Of a DNA stretch of 64,000 nt, positions 17,482 through 25,917 are shown piece after piece (the first letter of the stretch is position 1; every line of letters starts with the position of its first letter). The DNA lies in NCBI GenBank assembly GCA_963758335.1, contig CAVWVF010000007.1:124001-188000 (forward strand). The letters are read 5' to 3'. Below the pieces are notes generated by a model. That model did no database searches. It saw only the letters and a program-made list of their open reading frames with translations, and was not told where the DNA came from. The position numbers were made by a program, and so were the translations under genes. Origin of the DNA: Roseiarcus sp963758335 (GTDB taxonomy: Bacteria > Pseudomonadota > Alphaproteobacteria > Rhizobiales > Beijerinckiaceae).

Positions 17482-20400
17482 TTGGTCGGTTGGTTTGACG
17501 TCGGAGCCCGCGCGCGCGCCCGGTCCGCCGTGCGCCGCATGTGTGACAGCGCCGCTGGTCCGCGCCTTTCTTCGCCCGTGCGACGCTCTCGCGCACGGCG
17601 GGCTGCGCGCGTTGTCGGGAGCGTGGCGGAAGCCGGAGCGCTGGTCGCGCTCCTCGCCGTCCTGGCCCTTGCGGCGCGCCTCGCCCACGGCCCGATCTAT
17701 CTCCAGACGCTGCACGACAAGATCGCCTCGAGCCTGCAGGAGCGCGTCGGCGACCGCTATGCGATCGATCTCGGACCGACCTATCTCATGCACAATGCCT
17801 TCGGCGTCGGTCTGGGCTTCCGCCGTTTGACCGTGCGCGACGCCGCCGGGCGGACGGTGCTGGCCGCGCCGGGCGGCAAGATCGGCCTCGACGCGTTCGC
17901 CCTGTTTCTCGCCCAAGTGAAGGTTCGGCGCCTCGAACTGGACGGCCTCGACCTCCGCCTCAGGGTCGCGCCGGACGGCGCCTTGTCGATTGCGGTGTCG
18001 GGCGATCAGAGCGCCACGCCGATCGCGCTGCCCGGCAGCGGCGCGGGCCTCGGTGGCCTCGACCTCGCCGCCCTCATCCGCGCCAGCGCGGAGGCGATGG
18101 CCGGCGCCGGACAGGCGGTCGACCGGCTGACGCTCGCCAAAGGCAGTTTCGAGATCGACAACGAGGCGACGCATCGGGTCGTGACGTACAGGGACTTCAA
18201 CCTCGTCTTCGACCGGTTTGCCGACGAGGCGGCCGCCAGGGTCACGGCCGTCGGGGCGTCAGGGCCGTGGAGGATGGAGGCCCGGGCGAGCGTCGGCGAC
18301 GCGCCAACCCTCGCGATCGAGGCGCACGACATGAGCCTCGCCGACCTCGAAGCGTTCGACAAGAAACCGCCGCCCCTGTTCGCTGAGGGGCCGATCGGGT
18401 TCAAGTTCGACGGGCGTCTTAGGCCGGACCAAACCATTCAGAGCCTGACCGGGCGCTTCGCCATGGGAGCAGGGGAGGTGCGGCTCAACAATCCCGACGC
18501 CCTGCCGTTCCTCGTCGACGAGGCGTCGGGCCGAGTGGATTGGGACGAGGCTGCAAGACGACTTCGGATCAGCAACCTTGTCGTCCTTGCGGGCGAAACG
18601 CATCTGACCGCTGGCGGCTGGGTGACGCCGCCCGCCGATCCCAGCGGCGCATGGGCTATGCGTCTCGAATCGAAGGACGCTCGGTTTGGCCCCGAGCGCC
18701 AGGGCGAGAAGCCGGTCACCCTCAACTCCCTCGTCGCCGACGCCCGTTTCCTACCGCTGGAATCGCGCTTCGTCGTCGACGAGTTCGCCGCAAAGGGTCC
18801 GACTTTCGACGGCAGTCTCAAGGCCGAGATTGCGCCGGACGGCCCAGGCGTGTCGCTCAAGCTCGACATCAAGATCAATCCGAGCGTCACGCAGGACGTC
18901 ATCCGCCTGTGGCCGCAGTTCATCAATCCCGACATGCGCGACTGGGCCTCGCACAATCTGCACGGCGGGCGGATCGAGGGAACGATGGCGGCGAACTGGT
19001 CGGCCGCCGACCTCGACGCGATGGATCACAAGCGCGCGGTTGCACGCGACAGCGTGTATGGAGCGTTTTCGAGCCGCGACGTCGGCGTCGATCTGCTCCC
19101 GGGCCTGCCGATGATGGTGTCCGAAGAAGCCTCGGGCAGGTTCACCGGCCGCGACTTCACCGTCTCCGGCGACCGCGCGACGATGGCTCTTTCCCCGACA
19201 CGGCGCATAGAGGGCGACGGCATCGTCTTCACCGTGCCCGATACGACGCCGCGGGCGATCGTCGACGCACAGGCGCGGGCCCACCTGAGCGGCACGGCCG
19301 ATGCGCTCGCCGACCTGCTTGGCCGCGAGCCTCTGCGCAAACAGGCGGGCCTGCAGATCGACCCGGCGACGATCAAGGGGCAGGCGGAGGGGGACATCGT
19401 CCTCGACCTCAAGCTCGGGAAGACCGCCAAGCCCGACGACACGCAGTTTCACGCCTCCGGCGGGCTCTCCGACCTCACGCTCGACAAATTCATCGGCGAG
19501 GAGAAGCTCGATCAGGGGAATTTCGTCTTCGAGGCCGACCGCAACACGCTGAAGATGGCCGGCGACGGCCAAGTGTTCGGCGCGGCGGCGCATCTCGACG
19601 TCGACAGGGCGCCGGGGGAGGAAGGCGCGGCGACACTGACGCTGACGCTCGACCAGGCGGCGCGCGCAAAGCGCGGCTTCAATCTCGCCTGGCTGAACGG
19701 ACCGCTGCCGGTCAAGCTCAAGGCGCCCCTCAACCGGACGAGCGCCGACGTCGAGATCGATCTCACCCAGGCCGCGATCGACAATCCCGTGCCCGGCGTC
19801 TCCAAGGCCGCGGGCAAGCCGGGCAAGGCCACTTTCCAGGTCAAACCCGCCGTCCAGGGCGCGACGCTCGGCAACGTCGCCGTGGACTTCGGGACCGTCC
19901 TGATGCGCGGTTCCGCCGACATCGGCCTCGACGGCTCCGTCTTGGCCGCGAAGATCACGCAGGCGCGCATATCGGCCGGCGACGACTTCCGCATCGACGT
20001 CGTCAACAGCGCCAACGTCGTCAAGGCGACCGTGCGCGGCTCGTCGCTTGACGCGCGGCCCTTCATCAGATCGCTCACTGAACAGGCCTCGCCCTCGCAG
20101 GCGGGCGGCAAGGATTTCGACGTCGACATGAAGATCGCGTCCGTGATCGGGGCGAACAGACAGTCGATCGCCGGCCTCGACCTCGACTTCACACGCCTAG
20201 GCGGGAACGATCGTCTCGCCATGTTGCGCGGGCGCATCGGGCAGGGGAGCGTCAGCGCGAGCCGGGGCAGCGAAGGGGATCTGCGCCTGATCTCGAGCGA
20301 CGCGGGCGCCTTGGCCAAATTCGCCGACCTCTACTCGCGGATGGAGGGCGGCAGTATCGATCTCAAGTTGCAGACCGGCGGCGACACGAGCGTCGGCGCC

Positions 20401-20913
20401 GCGACGGTGACGAACTTCGCCCTGCGCGACGAACCGGCGTTCCGCCGCCTGGTGGCGGCCGCTCCTGCGGGTTCGGGCGAGGCGGTCGACCCGACCCTCG
20501 TGCGCTTCCAGAAGATGACGATCGTCTTCACGCGATCGCCGGGGGCGATCGCGATCAGGGACGCCGTCATCTACAATCCGAACATGGGGCTGACCACGTC
20601 GGGAACCATCGACTTCGCCAAAGGCGCGATCGACGTCAACGGCACTTTCGTGCCGGCCTATTCGGTCAACACCATCCTGACGAAGATCCCGGTCGTCGGC
20701 CTGCTGCTCGGCGGCGGACAGAACGAGGGCGTGTTCGGCCTCACTTACCGCGTGCAGGGCGCCTTGAGCCGCCCGGAGGTGACGGCCTATCCGCTCTCGG
20801 CGATCGCGCCCGGCATTTTGCGCAAGATCCTGGGCGTGATGGACGGAAGCGGCTTGCACGGCGGCGGGACGGGCGAAGCGGTCGCCGCGCCGAGCCGCCC
20901 TCCCGGCCGATAG
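17482..20913 (+). CDS. Large AsmA-like / DUF3971 envelope protein, 1143 aa
   Basis: Proteins of this AsmA/TamB/YhdP superfamily span the periplasm and are implicated in lipid transport and outer-membrane integrity. One N-terminal membrane segment (VAEAGALVALLAVLALAARLA, about 48-68) is followed by more than a thousand residues of alternating beta-rich sequence. The C terminus has NPNMGLTTSGTIDFAKGAID and NTILTKIPVVGLLLGGG, typical of AsmA-like C-terminal domains. The start is a TTG at 17482, about 10 bases after GGAGGA; an ATG at 17539 is an alternative. The frame is fully intact over 3.4 kb. Confidence 0.85.
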   Translation: MVGWFDVGARARARSAVRRMCDSAAGPRLSSPVRRSRARRAARVVGSVAEAGALVALLAVLALAARLAHGPIYLQTLHDKIASSLQERVGDRYAIDLGPTYLMHNAFGVGLGFRRLTVRDAAGRTVLAAPGGKIGLDAFALFLAQVKVRRLELDGLDLRLRVAPDGALSIAVSGDQSATPIALPGSGAGLGGLDLAALIRASAEAMAGAGQAVDRLTLAKGSFEIDNEATHRVVTYRDFNLVFDRFADEAAARVTAVGASGPWRMEARASVGDAPTLAIEAHDMSLADLEAFDKKPPPLFAEGPIGFKFDGRLRPDQTIQSLTGRFAMGAGEVRLNNPDALPFLVDEASGRVDWDEAARRLRISNLVVLAGETHLTAGGWVTPPADPSGAWAMRLESKDARFGPERQGEKPVTLNSLVADARFLPLESRFVVDEFAAKGPTFDGSLKAEIAPDGPGVSLKLDIKINPSVTQDVIRLWPQFINPDMRDWASHNLHGGRIEGTMAANWSAADLDAMDHKRAVARDSVYGAFSSRDVGVDLLPGLPMMVSEEASGRFTGRDFTVSGDRATMALSPTRRIEGDGIVFTVPDTTPRAIVDAQARAHLSGTADALADLLGREPLRKQAGLQIDPATIKGQAEGDIVLDLKLGKTAKPDDTQFHASGGLSDLTLDKFIGEEKLDQGNFVFEADRNTLKMAGDGQVFGAAAHLDVDRAPGEEGAATLTLTLDQAARAKRGFNLAWLNGPLPVKLKAPLNRTSADVEIDLTQAAIDNPVPGVSKAAGKPGKATFQVKPAVQGATLGNVAVDFGTVLMRGSADIGLDGSVLAAKITQARISAGDDFRIDVVNSANVVKATVRGSSLDARPFIRSLTEQASPSQAGGKDFDVDMKIASVIGANRQSIAGLDLDFTRLGGNDRLAMLRGRIGQGSVSASRGSEGDLRLISSDAGALAKFADLYSRMEGGSIDLKLQTGGDTSVGAATVTNFALRDEPAFRRLVAAAPAGSGEAVDPTLVRFQKMTIVFTRSPGAIAIRDAVIYNPNMGLTTSGTIDFAKGAIDVNGTFVPAYSVNTILTKIPVVGLLLGGGQNEGVFGLTYRVQGALSRPEVTAYPLSAIAPGILRKILGVMDGSGLHGGGTGEAVAAPSRPPGR

Positions 20914-21028
20914 GCATGAGAATTGCGCCGAGAAAGAGGCGGCTCGGCTACGTACTATCCCGCATTGAGCGACGCCGGCGGATTTGACAAGACCGGGCGC
21001 GGCCGAGCGCGCGGGGGAGGTGAACGTG

Positions 21029-21343
21029 ATGTTTCATGACAGCGAGGAAATGAAGGCCATCGCCACAAAGCCGCCGGCGATCGGCAAATCTTCCGCGGTC
21101 GCAGCGATCCAAGCCTTTCGCAGCCTCTGCCTCGAGTCCGCCGTTCTGTCCAAGAGGCTCTTCGACAACACGCAGAAGCTGTGGCTCAGCGCGGCGACGA
21201 ACAAGGACGCCAAGGACGTCGGCCGGACCATGGCGGCGTTCGTCAACGCGTCCTATCGGGACATTTCGCAGAACGCCGAGGCCGTTCTCGGCATCTGGCG
21301 GCGATTTGTCCGCGACGCCATCCCGCAGCCGGATTCCGCCTGA
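21029..21343 (+). CDS. Small phasin-like protein
   Basis: A 104-residue helical protein with FRSLCLESAVLSKRLFDNTQ and ALGRTM-like heptads, reading as one long amphipathic helix pair. This resembles short phasin-family proteins, which coat polyhydroxyalkanoate granules, but similarity is weak. ATG at 21029 follows GGGGGAGG with good spacing. No polymer genes are nearby, so the role is uncertain; it could also be an unrelated coiled-coil protein. Confidence 0.5.
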   Translation: MFHDSEEMKAIATKPPAIGKSSAVAAIQAFRSLCLESAVLSKRLFDNTQKLWLSAATNKDAKDVGRTMAAFVNASYRDISQNAEAVLGIWRRFVRDAIPQPDSA

Positions 21344-21542
21344 TCGGTCCGAGCGGCTGAGCGAGCCGAGGCTAAGGTCTCCGCTACGCCTTGCGGTCCC
21401 GAGAACAATTGCAGTCCAATAGAGCGGGCATTCGCTGAGACAAAATGCGAACTTCGGTTTTGTTCCGGAGGCGCAAGCGCTGTTCACCGCAACGGCCTCT
21501 CGCGCTCTGGCGGATCGCCGACGAAAAGCGGTTCGGTTCGCG

Positions 21543-21748
21543 TCAGTCGATGCCGACCACCACGTCGGACGCCTTGATGACCGCATAGGCTTTCTGGCCC
21601 CTGACGAGTTTCAACTGATCGACGGCTTCGTTGTGATCGAGGCCGTCAGCTTGACGCCGCCCACGTCGAGGACAACATGCGCCGTGGTCGCGCCTTTGTG
21701 GACCTCTTCGATCGTTCCATGAGGCTCATTGCGTGTGCTGATTTTCAT
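21543..21748 (-). pseudogene. mop: Molybdopterin-binding protein Mop (TOBE domain), frameshifted
   Basis: Small Mop proteins bind molybdate in the cytoplasm. The start MKISTRNEPHGTIEEVHKGA...HVVLDVGGVKLTASIT is in one frame; the rest, NEAVDQLKLVRGQKAYAVIK followed by ASDVVVGID, is in another. One base is missing around 21638 (ATCACAACG where ATCACCAACG is expected). Restored length is about 68 residues, the normal size. It is divergent from modA, with 87 bases between the starts. The break may be a sequencing error, since modA next door has a similar one-base loss. Confidence 0.75.
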
Positions 21749-21800
21749 TGGATACCCCATTTTGAAGATTGCGGAGGCGTCGCCGTCGAGTAGTATGGCC

Positions 21801-21812
21801 GGATATAACGGT
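21801..21812. promoter_or_regulatory. Possible Mo-box half-site between mop and modA
   Basis: The short region between divergent mop and modA contains GGATATAACG. ATATAACG resembles one half of ModE-type Mo-boxes (CGnTATAT...ATATAnCG). A convincing second half is not seen, so this is only suggestive of molybdate-dependent repression. Confidence 0.3.
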
Positions 21813-21835
21813 GGGGTCCAGCACGGGCGCGGCGC

Positions 21836-22583
21836 ATGTTGAAGCTTGCAATGCTGGTCGCTGCGATCGCCGGCATTCGCGTCGTCGGTCGCGCCCGCGA
21901 AAGCCGGCCAGACCAATGTCGCGGTCGCCGCAAACTTCACCGAGCCGGCGAAGGAAATCGCCGCCCTGTTCAAACGGAAGACGGGCGACGAGGCGGTTCT
22001 GAGCTTCGGCGCCTCCGGCCCGTTGTTCGCCCAGATCACGAATGACGCGCCGTTCCAGGTGTTTCTGTCGGCTGACGCGGCGAGGCCGAAGGCCGTAGTC
22101 CGGGGGGGCTTCGCGGTTGCGGGAAGCGAGTTCACCTATGCGATCGGGAGGCTCGTCCTATGGAGCAAGGTCCTCGACGTGACCAAGGGCGAGGAGGCGC
22201 TGAAGGCTGGCGCTTTCTCGAAACTGGCGATCGCCAATCCGGCCGCAGCGCCTTACGGGGTCGCAGCGATCGAGACCATGAAGGCGCTCGGGGTCTATGA
22301 CGCGCTCATGCCGAAGATCGTGCAGGGGGACAACATCGCCCAGGCCTTCCAGTTCGTCGACACCAAGAACGCGGAAGTCGGCTTCATAGCCCTGTCGCAA
22401 CTTTATGGCGTCACGGAGGGTGCGCGCTGGCTCGTGCCGCAAAATCTCTATGCGCCGATCCGGCAGGACGCCGTGCTCCTGAACAAGGGCGCGAACGACG
22501 AGGCGTCGAAGGCCTTCCTCGAATTCCTCAAGGGCCCGGAGGCGCGCGCCGTCATCGAGAAATTCGGCTACGGGCTCGACTGA
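21836..22583 (+). pseudogene. modA: Molybdate ABC transporter substrate-binding protein ModA, frameshift in signal peptide
   Basis: ModA captures molybdate or tungstate in the periplasm. The mature part is intact: NVAVAANFTEPAKEIAALF, LSFGASGPLFAQI, IANPAAAPYGVAAIE and EFLKGPEARAVIEKFGYGL. The signal peptide MLKLAMLVAAIAG starts at ATG 21836 in one frame and continues as FASSVAPAKAGQTN in the next, so one base appears lost near 21875. Restored length is about 248 residues. A start inside the second frame (21846) would lack a proper signal. It is first gene of modABC. Confidence 0.85.
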
Positions 22584-22591
22584 GCGGACCC

Positions 22592-23275
22592 TTGGAAGCC
22601 TTCGCCCACATCTGGGAGCCGGTTCGCCTGACGCTCGAACTCGCGACCGTCACGACGTTGGCGCTCATCGTTGTCGCGACGCCGCTCGCCTGGTGGCTCG
22701 CGCGGTCGCAGGCACGCTGGAAGGAAATCGTCGCGGCGGTCGTCTCGCTGCCGCTGGTTTTGCCGCCGACCGTGCTCGGCTTCTACCTCCTCATCGCGCT
22801 CGGCCCCGACGGGCCGGGCGGGGCGGTCGCGAGCCTATGGGGCGCGCGCACGCTCGCCTTCACCTTCTGGGGCTTGGTCATCGGCTCGATCATCGCCGCG
22901 ATGCCTTTCGTCGTGCAGCCGATCCGCAACGCCTTCGCCGCCGTCGGCGACCGGCCGCTCGAGGTCGCGGCGACACTGCGCGCCTCGCCTGCACGCGCCT
23001 TCTGGACCGTGGCGCTTCCGCTCGCGAGCCCCGGGCTCCTCACCGGCGCGGTGCTCGGCTTCGCCCATACGGTCGGCGAGTTTGGCGTCGTGCTGATGAT
23101 CGGCGGCAACATTCCCGGGCGCACCAAGGTCATGTCGACCGCCATTTACGAGTATGTCGAGACGATGCAGTGGCGCGAGGCCAACATCCTCGCCCTCGGC
23201 ATGGTCGTGTTCGCCTTCGCCGTGATCCTCTCGATGATCCTGATCGAAAAGCGCTTCGCCCGGGCTCGCGGATGA
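22592..23275 (+). CDS. modB: Molybdate ABC transporter permease ModB
   Basis: The inner-membrane channel for molybdate import. The 227-residue protein has five to six hydrophobic segments and the EAA loop reading VAATLRASPARAFWTVALP, followed by SPGLLTGAVLGFAHTVGEFG, as in ModB. PLVLPPTVLGFYLL is a family marker near residue 55. The start is TTG at 22592, nine bases after the modA stop. The stop overlaps the ATG of modC (ATGA), so the two are translationally coupled. Confidence 0.94.
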   Translation: MEAFAHIWEPVRLTLELATVTTLALIVVATPLAWWLARSQARWKEIVAAVVSLPLVLPPTVLGFYLLIALGPDGPGGAVASLWGARTLAFTFWGLVIGSIIAAMPFVVQPIRNAFAAVGDRPLEVAATLRASPARAFWTVALPLASPGLLTGAVLGFAHTVGEFGVVLMIGGNIPGRTKVMSTAIYEYVETMQWREANILALGMVVFAFAVILSMILIEKRFARARG

Positions 23276-24390
23276 GGGCGGAAACGATCCGCGCGGAATT
23301 CAAGGGAAGGATCGGCAAGTTTTCGCTCGACGCCGGCTTCACGGCGCCGTCGAAAGGGGTGACCGCGCTCTTCGGACCGTCGGGCTGCGGCAAGACGACG
23401 GTGTTGCGTTGCATCGCCGGCCTCTTGCGCATGAACGACGGCGTCTGCGAGATCGACGGCGACGTGTGGCAGGACCGGGGCGGAACCTTCCTGCCGACCC
23501 ACAAACGGCCGCTCGGCTACGTCTTCCAGGAAGCGAGCCTGTTTCCCCACCTGTCGGTGCGCCGCAATCTGGCGTTCGGCGCGCCGCGGCAAAGCGATCG
23601 CGCAACGCGAGAGACGATCGCGTTCGACGAGGTCGTCGATCTTCTCGGCGTAAGGCCGCTGCTGGACCGGTCGCCGCGCAATCTCTCCGGCGGCGAGCGC
23701 CAGCGCATCGCGATCGGCCGCGCGCTCCTGTCGCAGCCAAAACTCCTCTTGATGGACGAGCCGCTGTCGGCGCTCGACCGGGCGACCAAGGACGAGATCA
23801 TGCCGTTCCTCGAGCGGCTGCACGACCGCCTGTCCCTGCCGGTCGTCTACGTCACGCACGACGTCGCCGAGGTGGAGCGCATCGCCGATCAGATCGTACT
23901 CATGGAGAATGGCCGCGTGCTGGCGGCTGGGCCGTTTGCCGACCTGCAGAGCGACCCGTCGCTGCCGCTGGCGATGGCGCGCGACGCGTCGGTCGCCCTG
24001 GACGGCGTCGTCGAGGCGCATGACCCGCGCTACGGCCTGCTCACGCTTCGCGTCCAGGGCGGCCGTTTCGTCGCGCCCGCGCCGCCCGCGGCGATCGGCG
24101 AGCACCGCCGCATCCGCATCGTCGCCCGCGACGTCAGTCTGGCGCGCGAGCCGCCCGGACCGAGCTCCATCCTCAACATCCTGCCCGGCCGCGTCGTCTC
24201 GGCAAAGGCGGTTGAATCGCACGAAATGCTCGCCGTGGTGGCGCTCGGGCCCGAAGGGCGGGGCGCGCGCCTTCTGTCGCGCCTCACGCGAAGGTCCTGG
24301 GAACAGCTCGCCTTCGCCGAGGGCGCCGCGGTCTATGCGCAGGTGAAGGCAGTCGCGCTGGGGCCGCGGCGCGGCGACTTCGCCGAGTAG
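23272..24390 (+). CDS. modC: Molybdate ABC transporter ATP-binding protein ModC
   Basis: ModC hydrolyses ATP to drive molybdate uptake. The 372-residue protein has Walker A GPSGCGKTT near 35, the ABC signature NLSGGERQRIAIGRA near 140, Walker B LLLMDEPLSALD and the switch His in VYVTHDVAEVERIAD. The last 90 residues form a TOBE-type molybdate-binding domain (RIVARDVSLAREPPG...SILNILPGRV), which distinguishes ModC from other ATPases. The ATG overlaps the modB stop. The cell's Mo demand would include a formate-dehydrogenase-like enzyme, whose fragment lies nearby. Confidence 0.95.
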   Translation: MRAETIRAEFKGRIGKFSLDAGFTAPSKGVTALFGPSGCGKTTVLRCIAGLLRMNDGVCEIDGDVWQDRGGTFLPTHKRPLGYVFQEASLFPHLSVRRNLAFGAPRQSDRATRETIAFDEVVDLLGVRPLLDRSPRNLSGGERQRIAIGRALLSQPKLLLMDEPLSALDRATKDEIMPFLERLHDRLSLPVVYVTHDVAEVERIADQIVLMENGRVLAAGPFADLQSDPSLPLAMARDASVALDGVVEAHDPRYGLLTLRVQGGRFVAPAPPAAIGEHRRIRIVARDVSLAREPPGPSSILNILPGRVVSAKAVESHEMLAVVALGPEGRGARLLSRLTRRSWEQLAFAEGAAVYAQVKAVALGPRRGDFAE

Positions 24391-24451
24391 CCGCGTCCCG
24401 AGCGGCGCGCCGGCGGCTTGGCTTGCGACGCGTTTCCGCTTGTCGCGCCCC

Positions 24452-25093
24452 TCAACGGCCGAAGCGGTCGAACACCTGCAACCGCAAGAGCCGCATGGCT
24501 TTCTCCGTCGCTCCGGTTCGCCGACGCTTCCGCTCGCGCTCCGGATCTGGCCGGGGCCAACGGAGATCGTCGCCACGGCGAAAACAGTCCCGCGAGCGGA
24601 CATAGGCCCACGCTATCGGCGCGGCGCGCCGAAACGCGTCGGCCGCCTCGTCGGACAGAACATCGGCGACGATCTCGGGCGGCGGCGCGAAAACCTCCGG
24701 CATCTTCGAAGACAAAACCTCGTCGCCCAAAATGTCCCATCGCGAATGGCCGCCCATGACCGGCGACGACAGGCCGTACACCACTCTGCCGATCCGGGCC
24801 TCGCGTATGGCGTAGCTGCACAAGGCGCAGGGCTCGACGTTGGCGTAGAGCGTGCAGTCGTCGAGGCTGGTGCAGGCGAGCGTCCTTTGCGCTTCCGTCA
24901 GCGCAACGGCTTCCGCGTGTCGCATGACGTCGCGGTCCTGCGACACCCGGTTCGTCGCCTCGACGATCGTGCGTCCCTTTTTGGTGACGATGGCCGCGAA
25001 AGGATATCCGCCGTCACGAGCGGACCGTGCGGCGAGGACGAAACAGCGCCGCATGGTCTGCTCGTCTCTCGCGAGCCTCGTTAGATCGTCCAC
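24452..25093 (-). CDS. Nucleoside/guanine deaminase (cytidine-deaminase fold)
   Basis: A zinc-dependent deaminase of purine or pyrimidine bases. The zinc site is complete: HAEAVALTEAQ with the catalytic Glu, and NVEPCALCSYAIREARIGRVVYG with the PCxxC pair. SPVMGGHSRWDIL near 120 resembles guanine-deaminase/TadA-like relatives. The C-terminal 50 residues are Arg-rich and unusual. A GTG at 25093 was chosen; a TTG at 25153 is an alternative. Substrate is not resolved from sequence. Confidence 0.8.
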   Translation of the reverse strand: MDDLTRLARDEQTMRRCFVLAARSARDGGYPFAAIVTKKGRTIVEATNRVSQDRDVMRHAEAVALTEAQRTLACTSLDDCTLYANVEPCALCSYAIREARIGRVVYGLSSPVMGGHSRWDILGDEVLSSKMPEVFAPPPEIVADVLSDEAADAFRRAAPIAWAYVRSRDCFRRGDDLRWPRPDPERERKRRRTGATEKAMRLLRLQVFDRFGR

Positions 25094-25180
25094 CTCGTCC
25101 TCGCCCGCTGAAGCGTCTTGCCAAATTGGCAACCGTGCGCCGCGAGAAATCAACCGCCTGCGCGGATCTCGCGGCGACCC

Positions 25181-25648
25181 TCAGGCATAGAAAATGACCG
25201 CCTTCGGATCGAGCGCCCAGAACTCGGCGCCGATCGCCGCAAACGCCTCGTCCCAGCCGCAGGGGACGTCGCGATCCGCGCTGGCGTCGTACCGCATCGG
25301 ATGGGAGAGCCGGCCTTCCTGTTCGAGGTCGCGGTCCTTCCTGCTCTTGAGCTCCATGACCGTGTGGTGGGGAAGAACTCCGGCGTGCAGCGGCGGCTTG
25401 GCTGCTCTCAGAGGGTCGCCTTGGCGCCGTTCTCGCAGAACTCGAACGGGTGATAATAGGGCAGGCTTCGCCCGGGAGTACCGCACGCAAATGAAGCCGT
25501 GCGGCTCGCTCTTGCTCACCAACGTTTCGACCGCCGCCGGCGCTGCCCATTCCTTGCCGAAAATCCGTGTGATCCCCCTCAGGGACCCCCAGCCGCCCGT
25601 CGGTCCGTCGTAATGGGCGGTCTGAACAGCCGCCCTGCGGTTCGCCAT
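25181..25648 (-). pseudogene. FdhF/YdeP-type molybdopterin oxidoreductase, N-terminal fragment
   Basis: The fragment starts MANRRAAVQTAHYDGPTGGWGS at 25648 and continues with LRGITRIFGKEWAAPAAVETL, typical of the FdhF/YdeP alpha-subunit-like family. The middle is broken: YYHPFEFCENGAKATL appears only in a different frame, so at least two indels separate it from the flanking parts. The last readable part (HPMRYDA...WDEAFAAIGAEFWALDPKAVIFYA) stops where the family would continue for another 600 residues. It is a dead gene cut off beside the deaminase gene. Confidence 0.75.
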
Positions 25649-25729
25649 GTCAACCTCCGGTTTTAGGGCTGAATGCGAAGCTGGGCGTTTGGTTCCCGAG
25701 TGGAGGAGGCGGCGGAGCTTCACGGCGGG

Positions 25730-25915
25730 TTACACCGCCCGCAACAGCACGTGTTTCTTGCGGCCGAGCGAGAGCTTGACCACACCGCCCGCCTGCAAGG
25801 CCTCGCGGGTGATGAGCGCCTTCTCGTCGCTGAGCGTCGCGTCGTTGACCCGGAGCCCGCCGCCGCGGATTTGGCGGCGCGCCTCGCCGGGTCGAGGCGA
25901 CGACGTGATTTTCAC
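25730..25915 (-). pseudogene. Displaced native 3' tail of tyrS (S4 domain)
   Basis: This 61-residue frame reads GEARRQIRGGGLRVNDATL...ALQAGGVVKLSLGRKKHVLL, the S4 RNA-binding tail of an alphaproteobacterial TyrS. Base composition and codon use match the high-GC tyrS body. It begins two bases after the stop of the current tyrS gene, whose own tail covers the same S4 region with different sequence. So it looks like the original end of tyrS, pushed out of frame by a replacement tail. Confidence 0.8.
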
Positions 25916-25917
25916 GC

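Noticed and set aside
22693..24390. A 565-codon frame covering modB and modC
   Set aside because: Its first part is an Arg-rich out-of-frame reading of modB; only the part from 23272 is real (ModC).
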